Source of the DNA: Kineosporiaceae bacterium
GTDB taxonomy: Bacteria; Actinomycetota; Actinomycetes; Actinomycetales; Angustibacteraceae
Length of the DNA stretch: 13,622 bases
Assembly: GCA_027345905.1 (NCBI GenBank)
Contig: DAIETC010000137.1
Location: 1 to 13,622 of the forward strand
Direction of reading: 5' to 3'
Shown: positions 5,954 to 12,644 of the stretch, in pieces
Layout of the letters: each line of letters opens with the position of its first letter
How positions within the stretch are numbered: position 1 is the stretch's first letter
Program-made: the position numbers and the translations under genes
Notes under the pieces: generated by a model
Seen by the model: only the letters and a program-made list of their open reading frames with translations
Databases searched by the model: none
Told to the model about the DNA's origin: nothing

Positions 5954-7960
5954 GTGGCGGTGAAGCAGATGAGGATCGACGTCTGGGGGACGCTGCGGAT
6001 CCACACGCCCACGCAGGTCGTCACCGGACGCGACTTTCCCGGCATCAAGCCCAAACAGCTGCTCGAGATCCTGGTCGCCGAGCGTGGGCACATCGTCTCG
6101 AAACTGCGGCTGGCGGACCTGCTCTGGCCCGACGCCCCGGGGAATGATCATGTGGCCACCTTGGAGACCTACGTATCGGTCGCCCGACGAACCATCCAGC
6201 CTGGCGTTCGGGCCCGCGACTCGGTGATCGTGACCGAGCCGGGCGGCTACCGGTTGGACGCCGATCGCACCACCCTGGACCTGGAGGAGTTCGACCGGTT
6301 GGTGCGTGAGGCGGCGGAACTGTCGCCGCTGGACGCACTTGCAGCCCTGAACACCGCCCTGGCACTCATCCGCGGGCCAGCCTTCGAGGACGAGCCCTAC
6401 GCCGACTGGACCGAACCGCTGCGGGCCAGCTGTGCTCACAAGCACGTGCAGGTACTTGTCGACGCCGGCCGGCTCTCGCTCGTCACCGGCGAGGCCGTAG
6501 AAGCCCTCGCGCTGGCCGAGCAAGCGGTCGCAGCCGACCCCTTCGCCGAGGCGGCTTACCAGATCCTGATGACGGCCTCCTACGCGCTGTGGCGTCAGGA
6601 GGACGCACTGCGGGCATTCGAGCGTTGCCGGAAGCTGCTGGCGGACGAGCTTGGTGTCGACCCGATGGGCGAGACCGTGGCCCTGCACATGGCGATCCTG
6701 CGTCACGAGGACGTCGCTGGCCTCATGCCCCGCCCGCCCGCGGGCAAGGTCCGTGCGATCACGACGAAGGCTGAACCGGCGAGCGAACTGATTGGACGCA
6801 GGAGCGAGCTGGCGACCTTGGAGGCGGCCCTCGCCCAGGGTCTTGGCGGACGGTTCACGCTTCTGCTCGTGGTTGCGGACTCCGGCATGGGCAAGACCCG
6901 TCTGGCCGAGACGCTGATCGAGCGGGCGACGGTTCCCGTCGGCGTCAATCGCTGCTCGGACCTAGAAGCAGAGTTGCCGTACGTCGCCTTGTCGCTCGCG
7001 CTCCTGCCGCTGTGCGGGGCGTCGGGTACCGGCCCCATGCCGCTGGTCCGAGAGCTGCTCCGCCGGGCGGACCTGGCGCAGCCATTCGACGAGTTCGCCC
7101 GCATGCGGGTCATGGAGTCCCTCGCCGACGTCGTGCAAGATCTCAGTCCGTTCCTGCTCGTCCTCGACGACGTCCACTGGGCCGATGCGCAGACCGTCGC
7201 CGCGTTGGGGTACCTGAAACGACGGTGCCCGAACGCCCCCGTCGTCATCTTGTTGACCTGTAACCGGGCCGACCTGGATCGCCAGCCGGTACGGAACCTG
7301 CAGACCGACCTGCGGATCGACCTGGACGAGCTGACCGAAACTGAGCTGGCGCCCTTCGGCGCTGAGGCCTACGCGGCGACCGGTGGGCACCCGATGTTTC
7401 TGGCCGACTGGTTGCAGGCGCGTCAGGAAGGTCTTAACGCCGGCTTCACCCCCGCGCTACGGGAGCGGATCGTGACTCAGTGCTGGCATCTGGGCCCGCA
7501 GGCCTACCGGTTGCTGACGGTGGCCGCCGTCCTGGACGAGCCGTTCTCCGCCTCAGTCCTCGGCCAGGTCGTCGGCGTGGACCAAGACATCTGCGACGAG
7601 CTGGACCTGCGGGTGGCCGACCGGCTACTCGTTTCGTCTGGCGAGGGCTTCTCCTTTCGGCACAGCCTGGTGCGCCGGATCCTGGCCGAGACGTTCTCAC
7701 CCGCTCGCCATGCCCAGCTGCGGGCGAGCGCGAACAGCATCACACGGGGCAACCCGCTGCGACGTCGTACCGACGCCGGTGGTGAGCCGAGCGCCAGCGG
7801 GCACCTGATGGAACTTGGGATCGGACCGCAGGTGGCCCGCGCCGAGGCGCCGGCCGGCATCGGGTGGAGCCCGTTGTCGTGGAGCGACCCGATCGACTTG
7901 CCTTCCCCGACATCCTTCGCCCAGTCAGCGCACTTCCAGGGGCGGGTCGTGCGCGGGTGA
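5954..7960 (+). CDS. SARP/AfsR-like transcriptional regulator with BTAD and P-loop ATPase domains, short C-terminus
   Basis: This 668-residue protein is a cytoplasmic regulator of the actinobacterial SARP/AfsR type. Residues 5-102 form an OmpR-like winged helix ('KPKQLLEILVAERGHIVSK', 'LADLLWPD', ending 'EPGGYRLD'). Residues 108-255 are the helical bacterial transcriptional activation (BTAD) domain with 'DPFAEAAYQILM' and 'CRKLLADELGVDP'. From about 278 comes an AAA/NTPase module with Walker A 'ADSGMGKT' (308-315) and Walker B 'FLLVLDDVHWAD' (400-411). AfsR-like proteins usually continue into TPR or other repeats and reach 900-1100 residues. Here recognisable sequence fades after about 590 and the last 75 residues look random, overlapping the convergent signal peptidase gene by 36 nt. 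GTG 5954, GTG 5960 and ATG 5969 are all possible starts; none has a strong Shine-Dalgarno. The target is unknown; the divergent STAS fusion gene is the natural candidate. Confidence 0.88.
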   Translation: MAVKQMRIDVWGTLRIHTPTQVVTGRDFPGIKPKQLLEILVAERGHIVSKLRLADLLWPDAPGNDHVATLETYVSVARRTIQPGVRARDSVIVTEPGGYRLDADRTTLDLEEFDRLVREAAELSPLDALAALNTALALIRGPAFEDEPYADWTEPLRASCAHKHVQVLVDAGRLSLVTGEAVEALALAEQAVAADPFAEAAYQILMTASYALWRQEDALRAFERCRKLLADELGVDPMGETVALHMAILRHEDVAGLMPRPPAGKVRAITTKAEPASELIGRRSELATLEAALAQGLGGRFTLLLVVADSGMGKTRLAETLIERATVPVGVNRCSDLEAELPYVALSLALLPLCGASGTGPMPLVRELLRRADLAQPFDEFARMRVMESLADVVQDLSPFLLVLDDVHWADAQTVAALGYLKRRCPNAPVVILLTCNRADLDRQPVRNLQTDLRIDLDELTETELAPFGAEAYAATGGHPMFLADWLQARQEGLNAGFTPALRERIVTQCWHLGPQAYRLLTVAAVLDEPFSASVLGQVVGVDQDICDELDLRVADRLLVSSGEGFSFRHSLVRRILAETFSPARHAQLRASANSITRGNPLRRRTDAGGEPSASGHLMELGIGPQVARAEAPAGIGWSPLSWSDPIDLPSPTSFAQSAHFQGRVVRG

Positions 7961-8488
7961 TGGCGAGGGGCTCGGGCGAGGTGGCCACCACCGCAGCCGG
8001 ACCAGGCCACTGATATCGGCCTCGGGCACCGGGCCGAACGAACGTGAGTCGATCGACGTCGGCCGGTTGTCGCCCAGCAGGAACACCGTGCCCTGGGGAA
8101 CCTCGACCGGCCCGAAGTAGACGCTGTCCATCAGCCGAAGGTCCACATACGGCTCGGCCACCAACCGGCCGTTCACGTACAGGACGCCGTCCTCGATCGC
8201 GACGGTGTCTCCGCCCACGCCGAGCACCCGTTTGAGCATGCTTTGCCGCGCACCCGGGACCTTCGCGGTGACCACGTCCATGCGGTGTGGCCGGAACATG
8301 CGAGGGGTGAGCTTGTCGACGACAACTTGGTCGCCGGGCGCAAACGTGGGAGCCATGCTCGCGGACCCAACGCGCATCGGTTCGGCGACGAACAGCAAGG
8401 CCAAGAGGAGCAGCAGTGCCGCTACCGGGCCGAGCCAGTGTGCTCGCGCAGCGGTCCTCGTGGGTTTGGCAGCCGTCAGCCCGCTCAC
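7925..8488 (-). CDS. lepB: Type I signal peptidase (S26 family)
   Basis: This 187-residue inner-membrane serine protease cleaves signal peptides from exported proteins. It has one N-terminal membrane helix (about 18-35, rich in Leu), then box B 'GSASMAPTFAPGD' with catalytic Ser44, box D 'LKRVLGVGGD' with catalytic Lys86, and box E 'LGDNRPTSIDSRSFGPV'. All core S26 motifs are intact, and the length suits the small Gram-positive SipS-like enzymes. The GTG start at 8488-8486 overlaps the TGA of the upstream gene in a GTGA, so the open frame reaching back to 8854 is not used. No good Shine-Dalgarno is seen, consistent with translational coupling. It is the last gene of the oxidase cassette and its 3' end overlaps the convergent regulator gene. 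The C-terminal tail 'PRPSPSPSPAHDPP' is proline/serine-rich. Confidence 0.93.
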   Translation of the reverse strand: MSGLTAAKPTRTAARAHWLGPVAALLLLLALLFVAEPMRVGSASMAPTFAPGDQVVVDKLTPRMFRPHRMDVVTAKVPGARQSMLKRVLGVGGDTVAIEDGVLYVNGRLVAEPYVDLRLMDSVYFGPVEVPQGTVFLLGDNRPTSIDSRSFGPVPEADISGLVRLRWWPPRPSPSPSPAHDPPLEVR

Positions 8489-9003
8489 AGCGACCCGCTC
8501 AGCCGCAGGCCGACGGCGAGCAGCGCGAGCGCGAACAGCGCGTTTGTCGTGCCGCGGCGCCAGCGGGCGTCCAGGCGGGTGACGAGCACGGCGACCAGCG
8601 CCAGCTCGGCGAGCAGCGCCGTCAGATCGAGCAACCCAACGGTTTCCGGGCCCCCAAGATGCGCAGGTTCTGCCGCTTCGGCGGCGGGCGGGACGAATCC
8701 TGAGACTCGACTCCACACGTAGACCCCGATCACGGTGACGTTGCCCCACAGTCCGAGGAACAGCACCGGCGACGTGGCATGCCAGGCCAGAAGTACCCCG
8801 CAGATCGCCTGCGCGGCAGCGACGACGAGGAAAAAGACGCCATAGACCCACCACAGGGCCAGGTGCTCGCCGGCGATCCCTGCATGAATGCCGCCCGCCA
8901 GGAGCGAGAGGGCGCTCGCGAACGGCAGCTGAGCGGACGTGCCCGGTGCCGGTCCCTCATCGAAGTGCACCCTGGCGTCCGAGCGCGTGCGGGCTGCCCT
9001 CAC
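8485..9003 (-). CDS. Small multi-pass membrane protein of unknown function between oxidase and signal peptidase genes
   Basis: The 172-residue frame starts at GTG 9003-9001, which overlaps the TGA of the multicopper oxidase as GTGA and has AGAGG (plus 9011-9015) 7 nt upstream. The frame reads further back to 9300, but that part is the shadow of the oxidase. About five hydrophobic helices are visible: residues 27-45, 50-72, 78-99, 122-142 and 152-168, with a Pro/Ala/Glu-rich loop at 103-120. Helix 1 and the turn after it carry H40 and 'GEHLALWWVYGVFF' (E46, H47), which could bind a metal or interact with a redox partner. I do not recognise a named family with confidence. Its place between a secreted copper oxidase and a signal peptidase suggests a role at the membrane in oxidase export, copper loading or electron transfer; this is inference. 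Confidence 0.8.
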   Translation of the reverse strand: MRAARTRSDARVHFDEGPAPGTSAQLPFASALSLLAGGIHAGIAGEHLALWWVYGVFFLVVAAAQAICGVLLAWHATSPVLFLGLWGNVTVIGVYVWSRVSGFVPPAAEAAEPAHLGGPETVGLLDLTALLAELALVAVLVTRLDARWRRGTTNALFALALLAVGLRLSGSL

Positions 9004-10589
9004 AGCTCGGCCTCTGGTAAAGCCGTGCACGGCTCGTCGAGCGGGCTCTCGCCGCGGACTTGCGAGCCAACAGGTGGGAGTACCTCGAACTGGGTCATCA
9101 TGTCGTGGTCTTCGTGAACGAGATTGTGACAGTGGATCATGTACCGGCCGCGCCCTTCGAAACGGGCCAGGATTCGCACGGTCTCCTTCTCTCCGACGTA
9201 GACCACGTCCTTGGGGCCTTGCTCGTGCGGCATGGCCGGGGCTCCGTTGCGGTCGAGAATCCGAAAGTCGATCAGATGCACGTGGGTGGGGTGAAACCAA
9301 CCACCTGAGTCGTTGCGGATGGTCCAGATCTCGACATCACCGTCCCGGGGGTCCGCTTCGACCCTGGTGAACCCGCTGGCGGCGATGTCCGCCCAGCTCG
9401 TACCGTTGATGGTCCACTTGCCGTGCTGGCGAACCAGGTCGAACTTGCGGGTGCGGACCGCCTCCTGCGGCCGCAGCAGCATGACCGGGTTGTCGGGCAT
9501 GAGGACGTCGGGAACGACGTTGTCGGCCGGGTCGACGTCGTCACCGACGACATCGAAGGCCATCACCTTGTCGGTGTTGTCGTAGCCGATGTTGTTGGGA
9601 GGGCTGGCGTTGGTGAGCGTGACTCGCCGGCCGACGGGGTACTTGGCGAAGTCGATGACCACCTCGTAACGCTCCGCCATCCCGTGCCGGAACGAGGTCA
9701 CCGGCTGCGGGTGGGGCATGAGGCCGCCGTCGGTGCCGATGACCGTGAGGGGCTCACCGGAGTCCAGTGACCAGTTGTAGGAGCGCGAGATCGAGGCGTT
9801 CAGTATCCTGAACCGGTACTTGCGCCGGCTGACCTTCATGACCGGCCACGGTCGGCCGTTGACCAGGATGACGTCGCCGTACATGCCCGACTCGCTGTGG
9901 TTGTCGAACAACAGCGACCCATCCGAATTGAACATGGCGTCGGACACGATGAGCGGCACGTCGAACCGGCCATGGGGTATCGGCAGGGCCGCCTCGTTCG
10001 GGTCCGTCGAGTGATACTGCGCCGCAAGGCCCATCAGGACGTTCTCCGCCGTGTGATGCACGCCGTGGTCGTGGTACCAAAGGGTCCGGGCAGTTTGGGT
10101 GTTCGGGTACCGATAGTCCTTGTACTGGCCCGGATTCGTCACGTCGCTTGCGTACCCGTCATACTGCGGGAGCGAGGGTGACCCGTGCAGGTGTACCGAG
10201 GTCCATGGCGTGTAGCCCAGAACCGGATGCCGTGCCGGAAGGATGTTCACCTGCCGCATGACCACTTTCCTTCCCTGGCGGACCTTCACCGTCGGCCCGG
10301 GCACCTCCCCGTTGTAGCCCCACAGCGGAGTGCGCAGTCCAGGGATGATCTCCGCTGTCGTTGGTTGCATGTAGACCCGGTAGTAGTCCGTTCCGCTCGT
10401 CTCGTCCTGCCGGTAGGGCCGCAGGATCGAAGGGATCGCGAAGGGAACCGTGAAGGGGCCGGGAAGCCGGCTGCTCTTAATCCGGTTGCTCCCGGAGGAG
10501 CTCGCGCCGAGCGTGCGTTCCAGCGGAAGCATGACCGCGGCCGCCCCAAAGGCGCCCAGCTTGAACATATCGCGTCGAGCTAGCAACAT
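9000..10589 (-). CDS. Exported multicopper oxidase, CotA laccase/bilirubin oxidase-like
   Basis: This 529-residue three-domain cupredoxin oxidase would oxidise phenolic, bilirubin-like or metal substrates while reducing O2 to water. All copper motifs are present: 'HLHG' (H133, H135), 'WYHDHG' (H173, H175), 'HPTHVHL' (H433, H436, H438) and 'HCHNLVHEDHDMM' (H486, C487, H488, H492, with M497 as probable axial T1 ligand). The last motif is very close to that of Bacillus CotA, and the length fits that group. The N-terminus 'LARRDMFKLGAFGAAAVML' looks like a twin-arginine signal, fitting export of a folded copper protein. The ATG start at 10589 has GGGAGG (plus 10595-10600) 5 nt upstream. It heads a GTGA-coupled trio with the small membrane protein and signal peptidase, and lies 124 nt downstream of copD. 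The true substrate is not predictable. Confidence 0.95.
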   Translation of the reverse strand: MLLARRDMFKLGAFGAAAVMLPLERTLGASSSGSNRIKSSRLPGPFTVPFAIPSILRPYRQDETSGTDYYRVYMQPTTAEIIPGLRTPLWGYNGEVPGPTVKVRQGRKVVMRQVNILPARHPVLGYTPWTSVHLHGSPSLPQYDGYASDVTNPGQYKDYRYPNTQTARTLWYHDHGVHHTAENVLMGLAAQYHSTDPNEAALPIPHGRFDVPLIVSDAMFNSDGSLLFDNHSESGMYGDVILVNGRPWPVMKVSRRKYRFRILNASISRSYNWSLDSGEPLTVIGTDGGLMPHPQPVTSFRHGMAERYEVVIDFAKYPVGRRVTLTNASPPNNIGYDNTDKVMAFDVVGDDVDPADNVVPDVLMPDNPVMLLRPQEAVRTRKFDLVRQHGKWTINGTSWADIAASGFTRVEADPRDGDVEIWTIRNDSGGWFHPTHVHLIDFRILDRNGAPAMPHEQGPKDVVYVGEKETVRILARFEGRGRYMIHCHNLVHEDHDMMTQFEVLPPVGSQVRGESPLDEPCTALPEAEL

Positions 10590-10713
10590 CCTGGCCTCCC
10601 GAGTTTTCCGTCACCAAGTTTTCCGTCGTCGGATGCTGCAGGCTAGGAGCCGCGCCTTGGGTGCAGGATGGACAATCCTTGGGAATGGCGAACGCGCAGG
10701 GTGTGCGGGAGCC
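10590..10713. promoter_or_regulatory. 124-nt spacer between copD and the multicopper oxidase gene
   Basis: The spacer contains the oxidase Shine-Dalgarno and an 11-nt direct repeat just before it, but no clear -10/-35 pair and no strong terminator hairpin. Whether the oxidase trio has its own promoter or is read from copC cannot be decided by eye. No TAnCC-type CsoR box was seen. Confidence 0.4.
10602..10627. repeat. Two 11-nt direct repeats, 15-nt period, before the oxidase Shine-Dalgarno
   Basis: AGTTTTCCGTC occurs at 10602-10612 and again at 10617-10627 (GACGGAAAACT on the gene strand). The first copy lies immediately next to the GGGAGG of the oxidase gene. The A/T-rich core stands out from the GC-rich background. 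It may be a regulator site, an untranslated-leader element or a local duplication. Confidence 0.6.
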
Positions 10714-11874
10714 TCACGGTGGGCCGGTCGTCGCGAGTGCGGTAGCCAGCCCCAGGACCAGCGCCATCAATGCAACCTCGGCCACGGCAACCTGCAGCAG
10801 GGCACGTCCGTCCCCCCGGGCGGCCAGCCGCGGCAGGGTGAAGCGTCGGTGGACGGCGCCCCCGGCCACGAGCAGCAGCAGCACGACGGTCTTGGTCAGG
10901 ACCAGGCGCCCATAGGCGGATTCGCTCAGTGCGGTCCAGTCCGGCAGCTCTCGGCGCGCAGCGAGCAACCCGGTGACCGCGAGCACCGCGACACAGGTGA
11001 GAGCCACACCGGAGAAGCGCGGCGCCAAGACCTTCAGCGCAAAGGGCCTTGGGGACGTGAGGATCACCAGGGCGAGCAGTCCTCCGACCCACGCCGCGGC
11101 TGCCGTCACGTGCAGGCTGAGCAGCCCCACTGCCAGGACGGGCTGGGCTGCCGCTGCGGCGTGGCCGACGAGCAGTCCGACCGTCAACCCGAGGTAGGTG
11201 AGCACCAGCAGCCAGAGCAACGGTGCCAGCGGCATCGGCTCAGGTCGGCTTCGCCGCCGCCAAGGCTGCTTCGTGCCGGCCCTTGGGGCGATGTCGGCGC
11301 CGGGAAGAAGCCCGGTGCGTTCGACACCGATGGCGATACCGAGGGCGACTGCCAGCACGGCCTGTGCCGCGGGCGCTTGTACCTCGCTGAGTCCGGCGGT
11401 CGACCACGCGGCCCCCGGGTGGGCGACGAACTGGGGAATCGGCAGCGCCGCAGCGACGGCGGCGGCGGCGACGGACTGGATGGCGGCGCTGACCGCCCAG
11501 CACCAACCGGTACGCCGGGCCAAGAACAAGGCGTCGGCCACGAGCTCTACGGGGTTGTAACGGGCGCCGTCCTGGATCCGGCCGCGCCCCGGCTGACGCC
11601 CTGACGGGCGTGCCCCGAGTGCTGCGACCACCAGCAGTCCGGCAGTCAGAACAGCCGAAACGGTGGCTGCGGCGCGGCTCGTGAGGAGCAGCGCGCGCGT
11701 GACGGCACCGGCCTCGCTAAGACCGGGGAAGCGCTCAACGACGAGTGATCCGGACAGCTGTGCGGCGAGGAGTGCGGAGCAAAACGTGAGGGGGAGCGCA
11801 AGGACGCTGACCCCCCGGCCGCTCCCGGGGGGGATCGACGTGGTGTCGAACCGACGTGACCCGAGCAGTGTCAT
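10714..11874 (-). CDS. copD: CopD-family copper transport membrane protein
   Basis: The protein has 386 residues from ATG 11874-11872, which begins 1 nt after the copC stop, so translation is probably coupled. It is an integral membrane protein with about eight or nine hydrophobic helices; clear ones are near residues 22-42, 60-86, 216-236, 245-271, 288-305, 323-342 and 360-382. The CopD domain is seen in 'LLSLHVTAAAAWVGGLLAL' (H255), an upstream H238, and 'SESAYGRLVLTKTVVLLLL' followed by 'GAVHRRF'. CopD proteins take copper from periplasmic or surface CopC and move it inward; they are linked to copper acquisition or supply of cuproenzymes. Two copper oxidases nearby make a supply role sensible here. 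The frame also reads upstream to 12045, but that part is the shadow of copC. Confidence 0.88.
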   Translation of the reverse strand: MTLLGSRRFDTTSIPPGSGRGVSVLALPLTFCSALLAAQLSGSLVVERFPGLSEAGAVTRALLLTSRAAATVSAVLTAGLLVVAALGARPSGRQPGRGRIQDGARYNPVELVADALFLARRTGWCWAVSAAIQSVAAAAVAAALPIPQFVAHPGAAWSTAGLSEVQAPAAQAVLAVALGIAIGVERTGLLPGADIAPRAGTKQPWRRRSRPEPMPLAPLLWLLVLTYLGLTVGLLVGHAAAAAQPVLAVGLLSLHVTAAAAWVGGLLALVILTSPRPFALKVLAPRFSGVALTCVAVLAVTGLLAARRELPDWTALSESAYGRLVLTKTVVLLLLVAGGAVHRRFTLPRLAARGDGRALLQVAVAEVALMALVLGLATALATTGPP

Positions 11875-11875
11875 G

Positions 11876-12493
11876 TCATCTCGCCCGGTTGGACCAGGAA
11901 ATCCGCCGGGCGCCGACGGCGACGAGGACGGGAACGAGCGCCATGAGCAGCAGGGCCGAGACCACCGACTGTCGCTGGGACGGCTCGGCCGCAGCCGCCG
12001 CGGCGCCGGGCGGGCGGCTGGCCGCCAGCGGCGCAGTGCCACCACCGCCGGGCGCTGGGCGCGTCAACTCCGGGGCGGAGGCAGCGGCGCCACCCTGCGC
12101 CCCAGGCAGCACTCGGAAGGTCAGTGTGCCCGTGATGGGGTGCCCGTCGGTACTTACGACGTGGTAGCTGAGCTGGTAGCGACCGGCAGCACTGGCGCCA
12201 GTGACGGCCGCGGCCAGCTGCCTCCCGTGCACACGCAGCCTGGTGACGCCGATCACGGCTTGCTTTGGCCCCACGATGACGACCTTGGCTACCGATGGCT
12301 GCAACTGCTCGGTGAAAACCAAAGAAACCGACGCCATCGGGCTGGGCACCGCGGAGCCGTCTCGTGGGTCACTGGACACCAGCTTGGTGTGCCCGAAAGC
12401 CGGCGTCGCCGCGATTGCCAGGGTCAGCGCGGTGATCGTCATGGCAAGGAAGACGGTTACGGTCGTGCCGATCCGGCCATGCGTTCGGTTCAC
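11876..12493 (-). CDS. copC: CopC-family copper-binding protein with C-terminal membrane anchor
   Basis: The protein has 205 residues from GTG 12493-12491. A signal peptide (hydrophobic 10-30, 'ATPAFG') is followed by mature 'HTKLVSSDPRDG', so after cleavage at G34 the new N-terminal residue is His35, the usual Cu(II) ligand. The other ligands fit 'STDGHPITG' (D116 and H118, or mature 82 and 84), the normal CopC spacing. The beta-sandwich spans about 35-130. A low-complexity Ala/Pro/Gly linker (131-173) follows, then a membrane helix (about 177-196) and a basic tail. The Met-rich Cu(I) site of Pseudomonas CopC is absent, so this looks like a Cu(II)-only type. The start has no good Shine-Dalgarno of its own; a tiny leader ORF ends 5 nt upstream. 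It pairs with copD 1 nt downstream for copper handling at the cell surface. Confidence 0.92.
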   Translation of the reverse strand: MNRTHGRIGTTVTVFLAMTITALTLAIAATPAFGHTKLVSSDPRDGSAVPSPMASVSLVFTEQLQPSVAKVVIVGPKQAVIGVTRLRVHGRQLAAAVTGASAAGRYQLSYHVVSTDGHPITGTLTFRVLPGAQGGAAASAPELTRPAPGGGGTAPLAASRPPGAAAAAAEPSQRQSVVSALLLMALVPVLVAVGARRISWSNRAR

Positions 12494-12498
12494 GTCGG

Positions 12499-12516
12499 TC
12501 AGCCTGCGTCGGGCAC
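12499..12516 (-). CDS. Possible five-codon leader ORF before copC
   Basis: On the minus strand GTG 12516-12514 opens a frame encoding M-P-D-A-G and a TGA ending at 12499. GGAGGA (plus 12526-12531) sits 9 nt before the GTG, a far better ribosome site than anything in front of copC. The stop is 5 nt before the copC GTG, the right distance for re-initiation. It is seen only as sequence layout; no proof of translation is available. Confidence 0.4.
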   Translation of the reverse strand: MPDAG

Positions 12517-12532
12517 CTTGGGGATTCCTCCA

Positions 12533-12547
12533 ACCTTTGCCAAAGGT
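12533..12547. promoter_or_regulatory. Perfect 15-nt palindrome, candidate operator
   Basis: ACCTTTG, a single C, and CAAAGGT form 7-nt arms around one base. It is centred between two divergent copper-related genes and is less GC-rich than its surroundings, as operators often are. The binding protein is unknown; the sequence does not match a CsoR box I recognise. Confidence 0.5.
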
Positions 12548-12644
12548 CCCCCGCGCAGCCTGTGGCTGTCCGCCGGCGGGATGCGCAGTGCGACTGCCAG
12601 GCGGGCGAACAGGTCTGCATGAGCAACATGGTGGGAGAGTCCCG

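Larger units (their letters stand above)
12494..12644. promoter_or_regulatory. Divergent promoter region between copC and the membrane-anchored multicopper oxidase
   Basis: These 151 nt must drive both copC (minus) and the long oxidase (plus). It holds a perfect 15-nt palindrome (12533-12547), the leader ORF signals, and GGGAGAG (12633-12639) 5 nt before ATG 12645. A weak minus-strand promoter, TTGGCA (12543-12538), 17 nt, CAAGGT (12520-12515), would overlap the palindrome but start transcription inside the leader ORF, so the two readings exclude each other. No CsoR- or CueR-like box was recognised. Confidence 0.55.

Noticed and set aside
4900..6147. 415-codon open frame on the plus strand
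   Set aside because: It is antisense to the STAS-isomerase fusion and then crosses into the SARP-like gene in another frame. Its Arg/Gly/Gln-rich composition and lack of a ribosome site mark it as a shadow.
5858..6706. 282-codon open frame on the minus strand
   Set aside because: It is antisense to the winged-helix and BTAD coding part of the SARP-like gene, which has strong family motifs.
9004..9300. N-terminal extension of the small membrane protein frame
   Set aside because: It overlaps the copper-motif coding end of the oxidase in another frame; GTG 9003 with the GTGA overlap and AGAGG is the natural start.
10450..11604. 384-codon open frame on the plus strand
   Set aside because: It is antisense to the oxidase N-terminus and copD. 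Its product is low-complexity (Gly, Gln, Arg, His) and matches nothing.
12570..12579. Palindrome CCGCCGGCGG in the copC/oxidase intergenic region
   Set aside because: Short GC-only palindromes are expected by chance at this base composition; the 15-nt A/T-containing palindrome nearby is the better candidate.
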